DNA from: Clostridium sp. CS001
Lineage (GTDB): Bacteria > Bacillota > Clostridia > Clostridiales > Clostridiaceae
Reading direction: 5' to 3'
Length of the DNA stretch: 64,000 nt
NCBI RefSeq assembly: GCF_020443565.1
Contig: NZ_JAIZZN010000004.1
Span: forward strand, 1-64,000
Under the pieces are notes generated by a model. The model worked only from the letters and a program-made list of their open reading frames with translations, was not told where the DNA came from and did no database searches. Position 1 is the first letter of the stretch. Each line of letters begins with the position of its first letter. Shown one piece after another: positions 1 to 9,082 of the stretch. The translations under genes and the position numbers were made by a program.

Positions 1-238
1 GTGTTAAACAACTTTAGTAGTATTAGTAATAATATGAAAAAGAACACTATGAATAAGGAATTAAACTTAGAAATTATAGTTTTATAACTTCTTATAAGTT
101 TTAAGTAACGGTATAATTAGAGATGCGGAATGGTTAAATGATAAATATGTTAACCATATTTTATATGGGCTATTAAAAAGTGAGTGGAAGTCTTAATTTA
201 TTTGGGGGCTTTTAGCTCCAACTTGTAAGGGGTAGAAT
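1..238 (+). promoter_or_regulatory. Left-edge intergenic region with candidate promoter for the TIM-barrel gene
   Basis: One frame is open from base 1 to a TAA at 85-87 (28 codons). It could be the tail of a gene lying outside the window, but nothing in it is recognisable. A TATAAT box lies at 112-117 with a weak TTCTTA 17 bases upstream (89-94). The region between it and the first gene contains an 8-bp inverted repeat (130-137 with 150-157) and a ribosome site (AAGGGG) just before the ATG at 239. The promoter is an inference from these boxes only. Confidence 0.35.
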
Positions 239-1123
239 ATGAAAAGATTTATGATTGGTCAATTCGATAGATTTGATATAAATAGGCAGAATAGAGATTT
301 TAGGGAGTACTTTTGGGGAATTGAAGTTAACCAAATGGAGTCACTTTTAGAATTACAAGTATTAAAAGATAATATTATTAATAGAAATTTAAAAATTGGT
401 ATACATTTCCCTCTGTTGAAGAACCAATGGAGAGCAAGAGATCCTCAATATCTTTCTAAAGATAATAAAACATACAAAGAATCTATAAACTACTTGGAAA
501 GTGAATTCTTAAGAGCTAAGGAGTTTAGTCCTGATTATATTCTATTACATTACCCCAAACCAGTTATTTTAGATAATAATGTTGATTGGTCATCATGGAG
601 ATTTTATGATGATACTGAATATTATTATGAATCAGAGATATCACACCAGTATTTAGAAGAGCGAAGTAGAAACTTTTTTGAAATATTATCTACCCAAGGT
701 AAGAAACATAATTTTATTCCGGTATTAGAATTAGATGGCTTAAATAAATATATATATGAAACAGATTTGCTTGAACGTTTACTAGAAGAATACCCAACTA
801 TAAAATTATGTCTTGATTTTGGTAGAATACACTTACAAGATTGCATGGATGATAATTTTATAGCACTAGATATAATTAAAAAGTTTGGAAAGTACACTCA
901 TTTAGTACATTTGTGGAATGCTAAGGTTAATGAAAATGGACATTATCCAGCACTTAAGTCTTTGAAGGTTGCGGATGGATGGGGTGATATGGAGTCCTAT
1001 TTTAAAACTTTGAATAAGGTAAATGATACTTATAAGGTACTATTTGAGCATAAATCTCATTTGATAAGTGATTTAGAACTTGAGGAATGTTATCAGTGGA
1101 TTTCTGAGCTGGTTGATATATAG
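239..1123 (+). CDS. TIM-barrel protein, sugar phosphate isomerase/epimerase-like (AP endonuclease family 2 fold)
   Basis: The 294-residue protein resembles the xylose-isomerase-like/AP endonuclease 2 TIM-barrel superfamily. Visible hallmarks are alternating strand/helix segments, an acidic strand end in VLELDG, and KLCLDFGRIHLQD near residue 190, which matches the metal-binding D/H strand of this fold. There is no signal peptide or membrane segment, so it should be cytosolic. The start is supported by GGGGTAG shortly before the ATG. It is followed after 84 bases by a kinase-like gene on the same strand. The substrate cannot be told from sequence. It could act on a sugar, a polyol or a nucleotide, and a true AP endonuclease role is less likely because the usual run of metal ligands is incomplete. 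Confidence 0.6.
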   Translation: MKRFMIGQFDRFDINRQNRDFREYFWGIEVNQMESLLELQVLKDNIINRNLKIGIHFPLLKNQWRARDPQYLSKDNKTYKESINYLESEFLRAKEFSPDYILLHYPKPVILDNNVDWSSWRFYDDTEYYYESEISHQYLEERSRNFFEILSTQGKKHNFIPVLELDGLNKYIYETDLLERLLEEYPTIKLCLDFGRIHLQDCMDDNFIALDIIKKFGKYTHLVHLWNAKVNENGHYPALKSLKVADGWGDMESYFKTLNKVNDTYKVLFEHKSHLISDLELEECYQWISELVDI

Positions 1124-1207
1124 ACTGATTGTGTTGAGCTATAGAATATAAACCAAGGAGTGTAAATTATCCTATTAAATATTGATTAAATAGAAAGTGG
1201 GGTTAAG

Positions 1208-1762
1208 ATGAAAAAAGGTAAAATTATATTTTTAAATGGTACATCAAGCTCTGGAAAAAGTTCATTAGCAACAAAGATACAGGAAGTCTCACAAGAGAAA
1301 TTTTTCCATGTCCAAATCGATACATTCTGCGATATGTTACATGAGAAAAATTTTGATGATGACTTTGTGAATTCTGAAAATTTAGCAGCTTCTATAATGC
1401 ATAATTTTGTTTTTTCCTTATGTAAAAGCGGTGAGAATGTAATAGTTGATACAGTTATTGAAAATCAAAATAAACATTGGTTAAAAGAATGTGTAGATTT
1501 ATTATATGACATGCCTGTTACTTTTTTAAAAGTAAATTGTCCTTTACATGAACTTGAAAGAAGGGAATTACAACGTGGAGATAGGCGTATAGGACAAGCA
1601 AAAGGACAGCTAAGTAATATGGATTTTAACGATATTTACGATCTAGAGGTAAATACATATGAAAATTCAACTGATGAATGTGTTAGCGTTATTATAAATC
1701 AAATGAAAATTGAGAATGAAAAATGCGCATTTAAAATGATACATGATAACTATAATATCTAA
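1208..1762 (+). CDS. Chloramphenicol phosphotransferase-like P-loop kinase
   Basis: The 184-residue cytosolic protein opens with a strand and a P-loop, GTSSSGKSS, at about residues 11-19. It then has HVQIDTFCDML, the position where chloramphenicol phosphotransferase (CPT) family members carry the acidic/substrate strand, and a later arginine-rich lid-like region (ELERRELQRGDRRIGQAKGQ). Length and motif order fit the CPT-like family of small-molecule O-phosphotransferases. It sits directly upstream of a pair of ABC exporter genes, so modification followed by export of a toxic compound is a reasonable inference, but the substrate is unknown. The family also contains general AAA/shikimate-kinase-like proteins, so chloramphenicol itself should not be assumed. 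Confidence 0.65.
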   Translation: MKKGKIIFLNGTSSSGKSSLATKIQEVSQEKFFHVQIDTFCDMLHEKNFDDDFVNSENLAASIMHNFVFSLCKSGENVIVDTVIENQNKHWLKECVDLLYDMPVTFLKVNCPLHELERRELQRGDRRIGQAKGQLSNMDFNDIYDLEVNTYENSTDECVSVIINQMKIENEKCAFKMIHDNYNI

Positions 1763-1788
1763 AGTTGTAAAACGAGAAAGGAATTATT

Positions 1789-3564
1789 ATGAAAAGACGT
1801 AATGTAAAAAGCAAAAATAAGATATTATCTCTAATAAAAATTGTTACAATTTATTCTCCGTTTTATTTCACGATATGCTTAATGTTAACCATTGTAGAAG
1901 GATTAATGATGCCTTTTATGCTTTTTACAGTGGCAAAATTTATAGATGCAGCTATGACAGTAACGTCAGCAAATCCGGAAATTAGAACAATGTTAATATA
2001 CTTAGGTTTTACAGTTATTGGTTATCTATATATGCAATTAGGCCCAGATGTTAGGCAATATAATTACGATTTATTAGAAGATAATTTGAGGATGAAATTT
2101 AAAGCAGATATTATTAAGGAGCAGTTTTCTATTGATTATTTGCTGTTTGAAGCTACTAAAACTCAAGACCTTTTGTTAAGAGTTACAAAAGATATTGAAA
2201 TTAAGATACTACAAGTAATTCGCTCAGTTAATACTGCGATTTCAGTATTGATACAACTATTTGGCGTTCTTTATGCTGTTGCGACAGTCAACTTGTGGAT
2301 TGTTTTCGTATATCTATTTAGTATTATTCCTACTATACTTCTCACATTCAGGAATGGTAGGGTTGTCTATGAAGAAGAAAAAAAAGTTGGATTTATTACA
2401 AGACAGATGAATTATTTGTCAGAGCTATTGGTTAACAGGGAAACGGTGAATGAAAGAGCTTTATTCGGATTTGCTCCCTCCCTTAACAAAAGATTTATGA
2501 AAGCGCACCTGTTTCGCTCAAACTATAATACTAAGGTTTTAGCTAAAGAGACATCAAGCAGTATGATGGTGAATGTTGCAAATAGTATTGCAGCTGTATT
2601 TATCATTTTTATGCTGGCACATCAACTACCCGGTGGTGCTTTATCAGTAGGTCTATTTACTTCTATAGTAGGGAGTATGATTAGTTTAAGTAAGATAGTT
2701 GCTTTTCATTCATCTGGATTGATTTTAGAATTCTCAAAACACTATGAGTATGCGAAAGATTTAGATGAGTATGCAAAACTGAAGAGAAGCAGTTTAGAAA
2801 GCTCAGAAGTTGTAAGGGCTATACAATTTGAAAGCATTATTATAAAAGACCTTTGGTTTAGGTATGAGGATTCTGGAGAATACATTTTAAAAGGGATTAA
2901 CTTATCGCTCAATAGGGGGAAATCCTATTCACTAGTGGGACTAAATGGTGCTGGTAAATCTACCTTAGTAAAAATTATGGTCGGGTTATACAGTGATTAT
3001 GAAGGTGAAATACTTCTAAATGGAAAGGATTTAAAGTCATATAACTTTGGAGATTTGAGAAGTATATTTTCTGTAGTTTCTCAGGACTTTGCCAAATATT
3101 ATGTATCACTAAAAGAGAATATAACATTTGAAGATTCAAAAGCAGATATCAGCGAAGTAATTAGCTTCATGGAGTTAGAGGGGGTAGTCGACAATTTACC
3201 AAATAAAGAGCACAGTCATCTTGGCAAAATCTATGAGGATGGAAGTGATCTATCTGGAGGGGAATGGCAAAGGCTTGCCATTGCACGTGCTTTGTATTTG
3301 AATTCGCCTTTCATGATAATGGATGAACCCACTTCAAGTTTAAGCCCAACGGCTGAAAGTATGATTTATAACCAATTTTTAAACATTGCAAATGATAAGA
3401 CCCTATTCATGATAACTCATAGGTTAGGTTCAACAAAAATAACTGATGAGATTATTGTACTTGATCAAGGAAAAATTATTGAAAAAGGAACTCATGAAGT
3501 ATTAATGGTGAATGATAATGTCTATGCACAATTGTTTAGAAAGCAGGGTGAGATGTATGATTAA
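1789..3564 (+). CDS. ABC exporter half-transporter (permease fused to ATPase), subunit 1
   Basis: The 591-residue type IV (B-family) half-transporter has hydrophobic segments across roughly residues 15-310, then a nucleotide-binding domain. Walker A (GLNGAGKST) is near 384, the signature LSGGEWQR near 488, Walker B ends in MDEPT, and the switch histidine lies in MITHR. All catalytic residues are intact, including the Walker B glutamate. The next gene encodes a second half-transporter whose start lies inside this gene's last codons, so the two are translationally coupled and probably form a heterodimer in the cytoplasmic membrane. The GEWQ-type signature is common in Firmicute peptide and drug exporters, but the cargo is unknown. 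Confidence 0.85.
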   Translation: MKRRNVKSKNKILSLIKIVTIYSPFYFTICLMLTIVEGLMMPFMLFTVAKFIDAAMTVTSANPEIRTMLIYLGFTVIGYLYMQLGPDVRQYNYDLLEDNLRMKFKADIIKEQFSIDYLLFEATKTQDLLLRVTKDIEIKILQVIRSVNTAISVLIQLFGVLYAVATVNLWIVFVYLFSIIPTILLTFRNGRVVYEEEKKVGFITRQMNYLSELLVNRETVNERALFGFAPSLNKRFMKAHLFRSNYNTKVLAKETSSSMMVNVANSIAAVFIIFMLAHQLPGGALSVGLFTSIVGSMISLSKIVAFHSSGLILEFSKHYEYAKDLDEYAKLKRSSLESSEVVRAIQFESIIIKDLWFRYEDSGEYILKGINLSLNRGKSYSLVGLNGAGKSTLVKIMVGLYSDYEGEILLNGKDLKSYNFGDLRSIFSVVSQDFAKYYVSLKENITFEDSKADISEVISFMELEGVVDNLPNKEHSHLGKIYEDGSDLSGGEWQRLAIARALYLNSPFMIMDEPTSSLSPTAESMIYNQFLNIANDKTLFMITHRLGSTKITDEIIVLDQGKIIEKGTHEVLMVNDNVYAQLFRKQGEMYD

Positions 3565-5317
3565 TAAAAAGATTTCTGGGACCCAAGTTCTGAGAAAACT
3601 AATAAAATACACTTGGCATGCAAGCCCCACTACATTTGTTCTACTTGTTATCTCTTCCTTATTTATGAGTGCACTTGGATTTCTTGAAATTGTGTCAATA
3701 AAGACCTTGTTTGATAGTGCTGTAGATATTGCAGATGGTGCGGCAGTGAATTTGATTTATAAGCCTATCATAGGTTTACTAGCTATTCTGGTATTGTATC
3801 CTTTCGGTGAATGGCTTGAGTACATGGCAAATGGATATTTTTGGAGACGTGGTAGTGGATATATGAAATTCTTACACCATAATCGTATAAACCATATGAA
3901 GTCTATTGAGTTTGAAGATTCAACTAATATTGATGAGCTTAAAAAAGCAAGCCTTGGCAGTGAGGATGCTCCTAGTGGACTCCGTGTTATTGTACAGATC
4001 CTATTCCTATATATTCCGTATATTCTAAGTTTACTACTATATTTAGTGAATATAAATCCTGTGTTGGTACTTGTAATTGTGCTGATTTTCATTCCTACAT
4101 TCTTATTAGAAAGAATTAGGGTAAAACAAAGTTTTGAGTTTGAAGATAAAATGGGCAACAGGAGAAGGAAAACTGAGTATTTTGAAAAATGTATGATATC
4201 AAAAGAGTACTTTAAAGAAACGTTGCTTAATGGTTCCTTTAAGTATTTCCATAGACTATTTACTGAGTCAAACAAAGAATTCAGTAAAGAATTTATTTCT
4301 ACTAAAAGACACATCCTTAAGTCATCGGTGTTTATGAAGTTATTAAATGCTGTAGGATTCTTAAGTGTACTTATGCTCTTAGTGTATTTTGTTTACTCAG
4401 GGGTTATATCGATTGGTTTGTTTGCAGCTATTTATTACTCTATTTCCAAGATAACAACAATGTTAAGAAGAGCAATTGAAGACATGGGAGAAGCGCTTGT
4501 TGGTATTTCAAATACTTCGTTCTTAGTAAGGCTTCTTGATGATAATTGTGACTTAGGTATGGATGCCGATATTCCCAAAGATCAAGATATTCAATTAAGA
4601 GATGTAAGTTTTGCTTATCCAAATGCTAGCGGGAATGCGCTAAGAAACATTAATCTTACAATTAAAGCTGGAACATCCCTGGCAATTGTAGGGGAAAATG
4701 GTTCAGGGAAAAGCACATTGACGAAGGTAATTATGGGGTTATATGACCCTACAAAGGGTCAGGTTGTGCACGGAGACAAACCACTCCATCCTTATTCAAA
4801 TGCTTCTAAGTTTAAAGGCATTAGTGCAGTTTTTCAAGATTTTGTTAAATACAAGTTGTCGGTAGAGGATAATGTCAAAATGAGTAATATCACATGTGAA
4901 CTTGAAACCGAGGATGTTCTTGATAAAGCAGAGATAAATTTACCAGAATTAAATATCAAGGGTAACACAATTCTATCTAGGGAGTTTGGAGGTCAAGACC
5001 TTTCTGGTGGAGAATGGCAAAGAATTGCAATCGCCCGTGGACTTTACCGCCCGCATAATCTTATTGTCTTAGATGAACCTACTGCAGCCATTGACCCAAT
5101 TGAGGAGGCTAATGTGTTTGAGTCTTTTAAAAGGATAAGTGCCCTGAAAACATGTGTCTTTGTAACTCATAGATTAGGTTCTACTAAAATTGCAGACAGA
5201 ATTATAGTTATGGATAAAGGTGAAATAGTAGAAGAGGGAACACATTTAGAGCTGCTAAACATGCAAGGTAGGTATTATGAATTACTACAATCGCAAGCAC
5301 AGTGGTATGAACGATAG
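3557..5317 (+). CDS. ABC exporter half-transporter, subunit 2
   Basis: The 586-residue half-transporter has an N-terminal six-helix-type membrane domain to about residue 320 and a C-terminal ATPase: Walker A GENGSGKST near 379, signature LSGGEWQR near 482, Walker B with LDEPTAAI, and VTHR. The ATG at 3557 is chosen because AGGGTGAG precedes it and it overlaps the stop of the upstream half-transporter by 8 bases. An in-frame ATG at 3512 lies deeper inside the upstream gene without a ribosome site. The overlap argues for coupled translation and a 1:1 heterodimer. Both ATPase sites look consensus, so neither subunit is obviously degenerate. Confidence 0.85.
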   Translation: MINKKISGTQVLRKLIKYTWHASPTTFVLLVISSLFMSALGFLEIVSIKTLFDSAVDIADGAAVNLIYKPIIGLLAILVLYPFGEWLEYMANGYFWRRGSGYMKFLHHNRINHMKSIEFEDSTNIDELKKASLGSEDAPSGLRVIVQILFLYIPYILSLLLYLVNINPVLVLVIVLIFIPTFLLERIRVKQSFEFEDKMGNRRRKTEYFEKCMISKEYFKETLLNGSFKYFHRLFTESNKEFSKEFISTKRHILKSSVFMKLLNAVGFLSVLMLLVYFVYSGVISIGLFAAIYYSISKITTMLRRAIEDMGEALVGISNTSFLVRLLDDNCDLGMDADIPKDQDIQLRDVSFAYPNASGNALRNINLTIKAGTSLAIVGENGSGKSTLTKVIMGLYDPTKGQVVHGDKPLHPYSNASKFKGISAVFQDFVKYKLSVEDNVKMSNITCELETEDVLDKAEINLPELNIKGNTILSREFGGQDLSGGEWQRIAIARGLYRPHNLIVLDEPTAAIDPIEEANVFESFKRISALKTCVFVTHRLGSTKIADRIIVMDKGEIVEEGTHLELLNMQGRYYELLQSQAQWYER

Positions 5318-5407
5318 GGCGTGTATACTAAATAATATATTTGGTTTAGTGGAAGAATTAGGTTTAAGATTACAATAAATAATTTGATTACTTATTAGGA
5401 GGCAAAT

Positions 5408-6010
5408 ATGAAGATATACATAACAAGACATGGTGAAACCGAATGGAATAAGGCTGGTAGAATGCAGGGCTGGAAAAACTCTGATTTATCCGAGAAAGGC
5501 ATTGAAAATGCTAAAAAACTTGGAGAGAGTTTAAATCATGTAGATTTTGATTGTATCTACTGTAGTCCTCTAGGTAGAACTATTGAGACTGCTAAATGCA
5601 TAAGGGGCAACAAAAACACAGAAATAATAACAAAAGAAGCTCTAAAAGAAATGGGATTTGGTTTGTGGGAAGGTATGGAGCATACAAAGGTGAAAGAATT
5701 ATATGCAGCGCAGCATTTTAATCTTTGGAATAAACCTAATTTATATGAACCAGTACAAGGTGAAAGTTTTGAAGAATTGCTTTGTAGGACAAGAGAGGTA
5801 TTAAATGAAATTATGAATAGTAAACATGAAAACATTTTAATTGTTTCGCATGCAATACTTATTAAAGCTATTTATGCAATAATTAAAAACTATTCACTAG
5901 AGGATTTTTGGAATCCACCTTTTATGCATGATACCTGTTTAACAGTATTAGAAATAAAAAATAATGAAGTTAGTATTATTTTGGAGGCAGATGTTTCACA
6001 CTTGGATTGA
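5408..6010 (+). CDS. Histidine phosphatase family protein (phosphoglycerate-mutase-like)
   Basis: The 200-residue protein begins with the phosphohistidine motif TRHGETEWN (catalytic His within RHGE near residue 8). It continues with the usual arginine (SPLGRTIETA near residue 58), a glutamate in GLWEG near 88, and the second catalytic histidine in VSHAILIKA near 148. These four elements define the histidine phosphatase superfamily, which dephosphorylates small metabolites such as sugar phosphates or alpha-ribazole phosphate. No cobalamin genes are adjacent, so CobC activity is not supported. The start has a GGAGG-type site just upstream. It lies 90 bases after the ABC pair and may share its transcript. 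Confidence 0.8.
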   Translation: MKIYITRHGETEWNKAGRMQGWKNSDLSEKGIENAKKLGESLNHVDFDCIYCSPLGRTIETAKCIRGNKNTEIITKEALKEMGFGLWEGMEHTKVKELYAAQHFNLWNKPNLYEPVQGESFEELLCRTREVLNEIMNSKHENILIVSHAILIKAIYAIIKNYSLEDFWNPPFMHDTCLTVLEIKNNEVSIILEADVSHLD

Positions 6011-6042
6011 TTACATTATTATTTTTATAAGGAGGAATAATC

Positions 6043-6456
6043 GTGGATAATATCATTTATTCATGTACAAATGAATTTAATGAACATGATATAAAACATG
6101 TATATGAAGATGCAGGCTGGGTAGGTTACACGAAAGATTTATCCAAATTGATGAAAGCTATGAAATCATCTTTAATGATAGTCTCGGCCTGGGAAGGAAT
6201 TAAGCTAGTTGGTCTAATTAGAGTTTTAGGAGATGGAATAACAATAATATATATTCAAGACATTCTAGTATTAAATTCATATAAAAGAAAAGGCATAGGT
6301 TCAAATCTTTTAAACTGTGTTTTAGATAAATATAAGCATGTAGATCAAAAGGTTCTATTAACAGATGACAGTGAAGAAACAAGAGGCTTTTATGAAAACA
6401 ATGGATTTATTTCCTGTGATAAAGGAACTTTAGTGGCATTCACAAAATTTAATTAA
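6043..6456 (+). CDS. GNAT family N-acetyltransferase
   Basis: The 137-residue single-domain GNAT protein has IQDILVLNSYKRKGIGSNLL near residues 75-95, the beta-4/alpha-3 acetyl-CoA pyrophosphate loop (R/Q-x-x-G-x-G/A type). A C-terminal RGFYENNGF is the usual end of the fold. The start codon is GTG at 6043, supported by AAGGAGG a few bases upstream. It follows the histidine phosphatase by 32 bases. The substrate is unknown; small GNATs of this shape acetylate amines on antibiotics, polyamines or peptides. Confidence 0.8.
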   Translation: MDNIIYSCTNEFNEHDIKHVYEDAGWVGYTKDLSKLMKAMKSSLMIVSAWEGIKLVGLIRVLGDGITIIYIQDILVLNSYKRKGIGSNLLNCVLDKYKHVDQKVLLTDDSEETRGFYENNGFISCDKGTLVAFTKFN

Positions 6457-6570
6457 GATTAACTATATATATTTTGAATAAGCTTAGAATTACTATATAA
6501 GGAAATGGAAATATTCATTTTCTTTTTAATTTGAAAGGATGTGTGCTCATAGTGAGATTTTATCTAATTA

Positions 6571-6688
6571 GTCACTCAGTACAGTTGAAATAATCTGTTA
6601 GCAGATTGTACTGAGGTTAAAATTATTTGCTAGCATTCTCAACTGTACTAATTTTTGATAAAAATTAAAAATTAGAAGGAGTGCAGTT
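6571..6688 (+). promoter_or_regulatory. Leader with alternative hairpins upstream of the third ABC transporter
   Basis: The 232-base gap before the ABC gene contains an 11-bp perfect inverted repeat (6578-6588 with 6639-6649). Inside it are a 7-bp pair (6588-6594 with 6622-6628) and a 6-bp hairpin (6592-6597 with 6602-6607). A second, mutually exclusive 9-bp pairing joins 6575-6583 with 6607-6615. A GTG at 6543, preceded by GAAAGG, would encode a 16-codon peptide ending inside the structure. The set resembles an attenuator or leader-peptide control region, but its function is inferred from base pairing alone. Confidence 0.45.
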
Positions 6689-8383
6689 ATGAAATATTAT
6701 TTAGAAATTTTAAACAAGAAGAAATTATTGGTTGCTGTTTACATATTGCTAGGAATAGTAATAGCAATGCTTAATGCATTTAGCGCTAACTATTTTCAAA
6801 AGGTATTAGATGGTTTTGGATATAAGACACTTACAATTCCGACAATATTTATTTATGGGTTTATATTATTACTTATTTGTTGCTTTAACTATTTTCATGA
6901 ATATCCAAGTTGCAAATTGTCCCAAAGCATATACTTGGATTTTAAGTTGAAAGCATTGAGAAAAATAAGTACCATAGACTATCAATGCTATCAATCATTA
7001 GGGACAGGTAATTTAATTCAAAAGGTGGAAAATGGAGCTAATGCAGGCAAGAGTATATTGTTTGACTTTTACTTTCGATTATTTAGTGAATTGATTCCTA
7101 GTATAGTTTTCAGTTTGTTCTTCATTGCTAATATTGATAGTAATATTATGATTTATATTGCAATAGGTTATGTTCTTGTTTTTGTTATAACCAATATCTT
7201 ACTGAAATACTTGTATAAAATTAAAGAACACATTTTAAATAATGAAGAAATTTTTAATAAATATATAGTTCGTGGGTTTATGGAATTGATAGTTTTTAGA
7301 ACTAACAAAAGATTTGAGCATGAGATAGAACAATCAACAACTGCATCTAAAGCAATTGTAAAATCAAAGACCAAAATGAAGATGATTCATGAAGCATTCT
7401 TTGCTATTTTTGCATTGTTTATTACAATAATAAAGGTAGTTATTATATTTATTAGTTGGAAAAGCAATTCATTGTCAGTAGGTTCTGTAGTTGCCTTACT
7501 TATACTGATTGATAAGGCATATTCGCCCATTGCTATATTTAATGTATTGTTCGTGCAATTTAAATTAGATAAGATTGCATTTAGACGATATGAGAATTTA
7601 TTGGATATGTCAGATGATGTTAGATTGAATTCCGGAAAGATAGTAAGTTCCGTTGAGGGGAGTATATCTTTTAATAATGTATGCTTTTTCTATAATGATA
7701 AGAATATCTTCAAGTATTTATCTTTTAATATACCTGCTGGAAGTTCAATTGCATTTGTGGGTGAAAGTGGCTGCGGAAAATCAACAATTGTTAAGCAAAT
7801 CATGGGGCTTATTAGGCCAGATTCAGGGAGTATTTATATTGATAGTAATGATTTGTCAGAGCTTAACTTAAATTATTTTTACAATTACATTTCCTATACT
7901 TCACAGGAATCTCCTATTTTTGATGGAACCTTAAAGGAGAATATTGTTTTCGATAAGGATATTTCAGATGATAAAATTATTGAAGTATTAGAACGTGTTG
8001 GACTCGCATCATTTTATGCTGCTCTACCAAAAGGACTGCATACAGAAGTTGGCGAAAGAGGTGTTCTGATTTCCGGTGGAGAACGTCAAAGACTAGCCTT
8101 AGCTAGAGTATTCTTTGTGGATTCTAAAATTGTTATATTGGACGAGGCTACTTCAGCAATGGATAACGTTACAGAAGAATTAGTAATGAAAAATGTGATG
8201 AAATTCTTAAAAAATAAAACAATTATTATTATTGCACATCGCCTTGGTACAATAAAAAATGTTGATAAAATCTATGCATTCAAAGATGGTGAAATTGTTG
8301 GTGCGGGCGATTTTAAGGAGCTCTTAGATCATAACCAATATTTTATTAATTTATGGAATGCTTCAGTAAAAAATAATATATAG
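6689..8383 (+). CDS. ABC transporter, fused permease/ATP-binding protein
   Basis: The 564-residue half-transporter has hydrophobic helices within about residues 10-290 and a full ATPase domain: Walker A GESGCGKST near 358, signature ISGGERQR near 461, Walker B VILDEATSAMD, and the H-loop IAHRL. It is encoded alone, so it most likely works as a homodimer, unlike the upstream pair. A strong GAAGGAG site precedes the ATG. The long leader with competing hairpins suggests inducible expression. A strong bidirectional terminator follows. It is probably an exporter of a drug, lipid or peptide; no accessory protein or precursor peptide is visible next to it. Confidence 0.85.
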   Translation: MKYYLEILNKKKLLVAVYILLGIVIAMLNAFSANYFQKVLDGFGYKTLTIPTIFIYGFILLLICCFNYFHEYPSCKLSQSIYLDFKLKALRKISTIDYQCYQSLGTGNLIQKVENGANAGKSILFDFYFRLFSELIPSIVFSLFFIANIDSNIMIYIAIGYVLVFVITNILLKYLYKIKEHILNNEEIFNKYIVRGFMELIVFRTNKRFEHEIEQSTTASKAIVKSKTKMKMIHEAFFAIFALFITIIKVVIIFISWKSNSLSVGSVVALLILIDKAYSPIAIFNVLFVQFKLDKIAFRRYENLLDMSDDVRLNSGKIVSSVEGSISFNNVCFFYNDKNIFKYLSFNIPAGSSIAFVGESGCGKSTIVKQIMGLIRPDSGSIYIDSNDLSELNLNYFYNYISYTSQESPIFDGTLKENIVFDKDISDDKIIEVLERVGLASFYAALPKGLHTEVGERGVLISGGERQRLALARVFFVDSKIVILDEATSAMDNVTEELVMKNVMKFLKNKTIIIIAHRLGTIKNVDKIYAFKDGEIVGAGDFKELLDHNQYFINLWNASVKNNI

Positions 8384-8442
8384 GTAAATACAATGTGACA
8401 AGTTTTTTTAAAGCAGCAGAAAAATTTCTTTTTAGTTAGCAG

Positions 8443-8490
8443 AAGAGAGAATCTGACAAATTATTTCTGCAGATTCTCTCTTATTTTATT
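8443..8490. terminator. Bidirectional terminator between convergent genes
   Basis: A 13-bp perfect stem (8443-8455 with 8470-8482) has a 14-base loop and a T-rich run (TTATTTTATT) after it. It lies between the stop of the ABC gene on the + strand and the stop of the coiled-coil gene on the - strand, which fits shared termination. Confidence 0.75.
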
Positions 8491-8783
8491 AGCTTCAAAT
8501 GAGCTATATTTTCCATGTTTCTAGCAGTAACTATTTCAACTGTTGCTAAATCTTTTCTCATTGCTTCGGTTTCACCCTTGATATGTGCTATATCATTAAA
8601 CATTCTATCATGTTCAGATTTATTTACTTGAGCTAAGTGCTCTAATGCTCTTAATATTTGAGTATGTTCATCTAGCATCAAAGAATGATTATCTAACTTT
8701 TGAGTATGTGCATCCAATTTTTGAGTATGAGCATCTAATTTACTATTCATTTGTTTTAATAAGTCTAATATTTCCTTTTCCAA
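8481..8783 (-). CDS. Small coiled-coil protein with repeated HTQKLDA-type heptads
   Basis: The roughly 100-residue protein is almost entirely helical and hydrophilic. The N-terminal part carries four consecutive seven-residue repeats of the form HTQKLDA/HTQKLDN/HSLMLDE/HTQILRA, a textbook coiled-coil pattern with histidine and leucine in register. The C-terminal half (residues 65-100) is a second amphipathic helix. The start is taken as TTG at 8783 because GGTGG lies 8 bases upstream. An ATG at 8798 and a TTG at 8819 are in frame but have no ribosome site. Similar small proteins without known function are common in clostridia. No membrane segment or enzyme motif is present. Confidence 0.6.
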   Translation of the reverse strand: MEKEILDLLKQMNSKLDAHTQKLDAHTQKLDNHSLMLDEHTQILRALEHLAQVNKSEHDRMFNDIAHIKGETEAMRKDLATVEIVTARNMENIAHLKLIK

Positions 8784-9082
8784 ATAATTCACCACCATAT
8801 CAAATATTTGTACTTGCAAAACATTATAACATTATAACATTATAATTATAGGTATTCAACAATATAACTTACTATTTGTCTGGTAAATATATCTAGCTAA
8901 TACTCATAGATAGTCTCTATCTTTAGAATGTTGAGCTAAAATTATTCAAACATGTATGAAAAAACTTATCCATATTTACATTAACTTAGTATATTGTTAT
9001 TATTAAACATTGAAACTATTCTTTCACAAAATATAATATCATAGAAGGATATAATTAATAGATTTTCAAGGGAGGAATTACC
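8784..9082. other. Divergent intergenic region with an 8-bp tandem repeat
   Basis: About 300 bases separate the coiled-coil gene (-) from the hydrolase gene (+). The sequence CATTATAA occurs three times in tandem at 8822-8845, close to the 5' end of the coiled-coil gene. The rest is AT-rich with no convincing stem or paired promoter boxes. The hydrolase ribosome site (GGGAGGAA) is at its right end. Confidence 0.5.

Noticed and set aside
1-87. A 28-codon open frame at the left edge as a gene end
   Set aside because: It is short, has no recognisable motif, and cannot be told from chance without the upstream sequence. It is mentioned only in the edge-region entry.
1789-5317. The ABC pair as a lantibiotic/bacteriocin exporter with a peptidase domain
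   Set aside because: Neither half has an N-terminal C39 peptidase domain, and no precursor peptide gene with a double-glycine leader was found nearby.
8820-8845. Tandem CATTATAA copies as a CRISPR or origin iteron array
   Set aside because: There are only three 8-bp units without spacers, and no cas or replication gene is nearby.
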